From Candidatus Dadabacteria bacterium UBA2774 (lineage in GTDB: Bacteria > Desulfobacterota_D > UBA1144 > Nemesobacterales > UBA2774): DNA of 5,761 nucleotides. The stretch spans positions 6,624 through 12,384 of the forward strand of contig DEIM01000033.1 of NCBI GenBank assembly GCA_002352485.1, written 5' to 3'. Positions 5,751-5,761 of the stretch are shown in pieces; the first letter of the stretch is position 1; every line of letters begins with the position of its first letter. The position numbers and the translations under genes are program-made. Under the pieces are notes generated by a model that was not told the origin of the DNA, searched no databases, and saw only the letters and a program-made list of their open reading frames with translations.

Positions 5751-5761
5751 ATGTCAAAGCA
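5751..5761 (+). CDS. tuf: Start of a gene, probably elongation factor Tu (only 3 full codons visible)
   Basis: Only ATG TCA AAG CA is visible, giving Met-Ser-Lys then Gln or His. EF-Tu commonly begins MSKQ or MSKE, and tuf usually follows fusA in the rpsL-rpsG-fusA-tuf operon. The very strong ribosome site agrees. Identity rests on gene order and three residues, so another str- or S10-cluster gene such as rpsJ cannot be excluded from this sequence. It would be co-transcribed with fusA across a 36-base gap. Confidence 0.7.

Overview
This window is an ordinary-looking stretch of bacterial chromosome. All recognisable genes are on the + strand: the 3' part of glmS, then purD, a small unrecognised gene, and the str operon rpsL-rpsG-fusA, with the first codons of what is almost certainly tuf at the right edge. 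Base composition is moderate, roughly mid-40s percent GC by eye. There is no mobile element, CRISPR array, tRNA or rRNA. The proteins are clear bacterial orthologues. Their wording suggests a Gram-negative-type lineage of 'deltaproteobacterial' grade or a candidate phylum near it, but I cannot fix the taxon from sequence alone.

Layout: 1-873 is the SIS-domain (isomerase) half of glucosamine-6-phosphate synthase. A 142-base gap (874-1015) follows, with at best a weak promoter and an 8-base direct repeat. purD (1016-2290) is complete. After 54 bases comes a 104-residue protein of unknown function (2345-2659) with a strong ribosome binding site. The 86-base gap 2660-2745 holds the best promoter in the window: a perfect -35 (TTGACA), an 18-base spacer and TATACT as -10. 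It should drive rpsL (GTG start), rpsG (ATG), fusA (TTG) and tuf, which are packed with gaps of 16, 22 and 36 bases.

Together: glmS makes glucosamine-6-phosphate for the cell envelope, purD makes GAR in de novo purine synthesis, and the str operon supplies two 30S proteins and two translation factors. purD and the small gene are plausibly one transcription unit that reads towards the str promoter. No terminator is visible anywhere.

I found no convincing undescribed system. The items most worth a second look are a run of 24 consecutive A/T-ending codons inside fusA (about 30% GC against 52-54% on either side), the unrecognised gene between purD and rpsL, a Gly in place of a usually conserved Asp in EF-G domain II, a perfect 10-bp hairpin inside purD, and an rpsL-rpsG gap too short for the E. 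coli type of S7 autoregulatory site.
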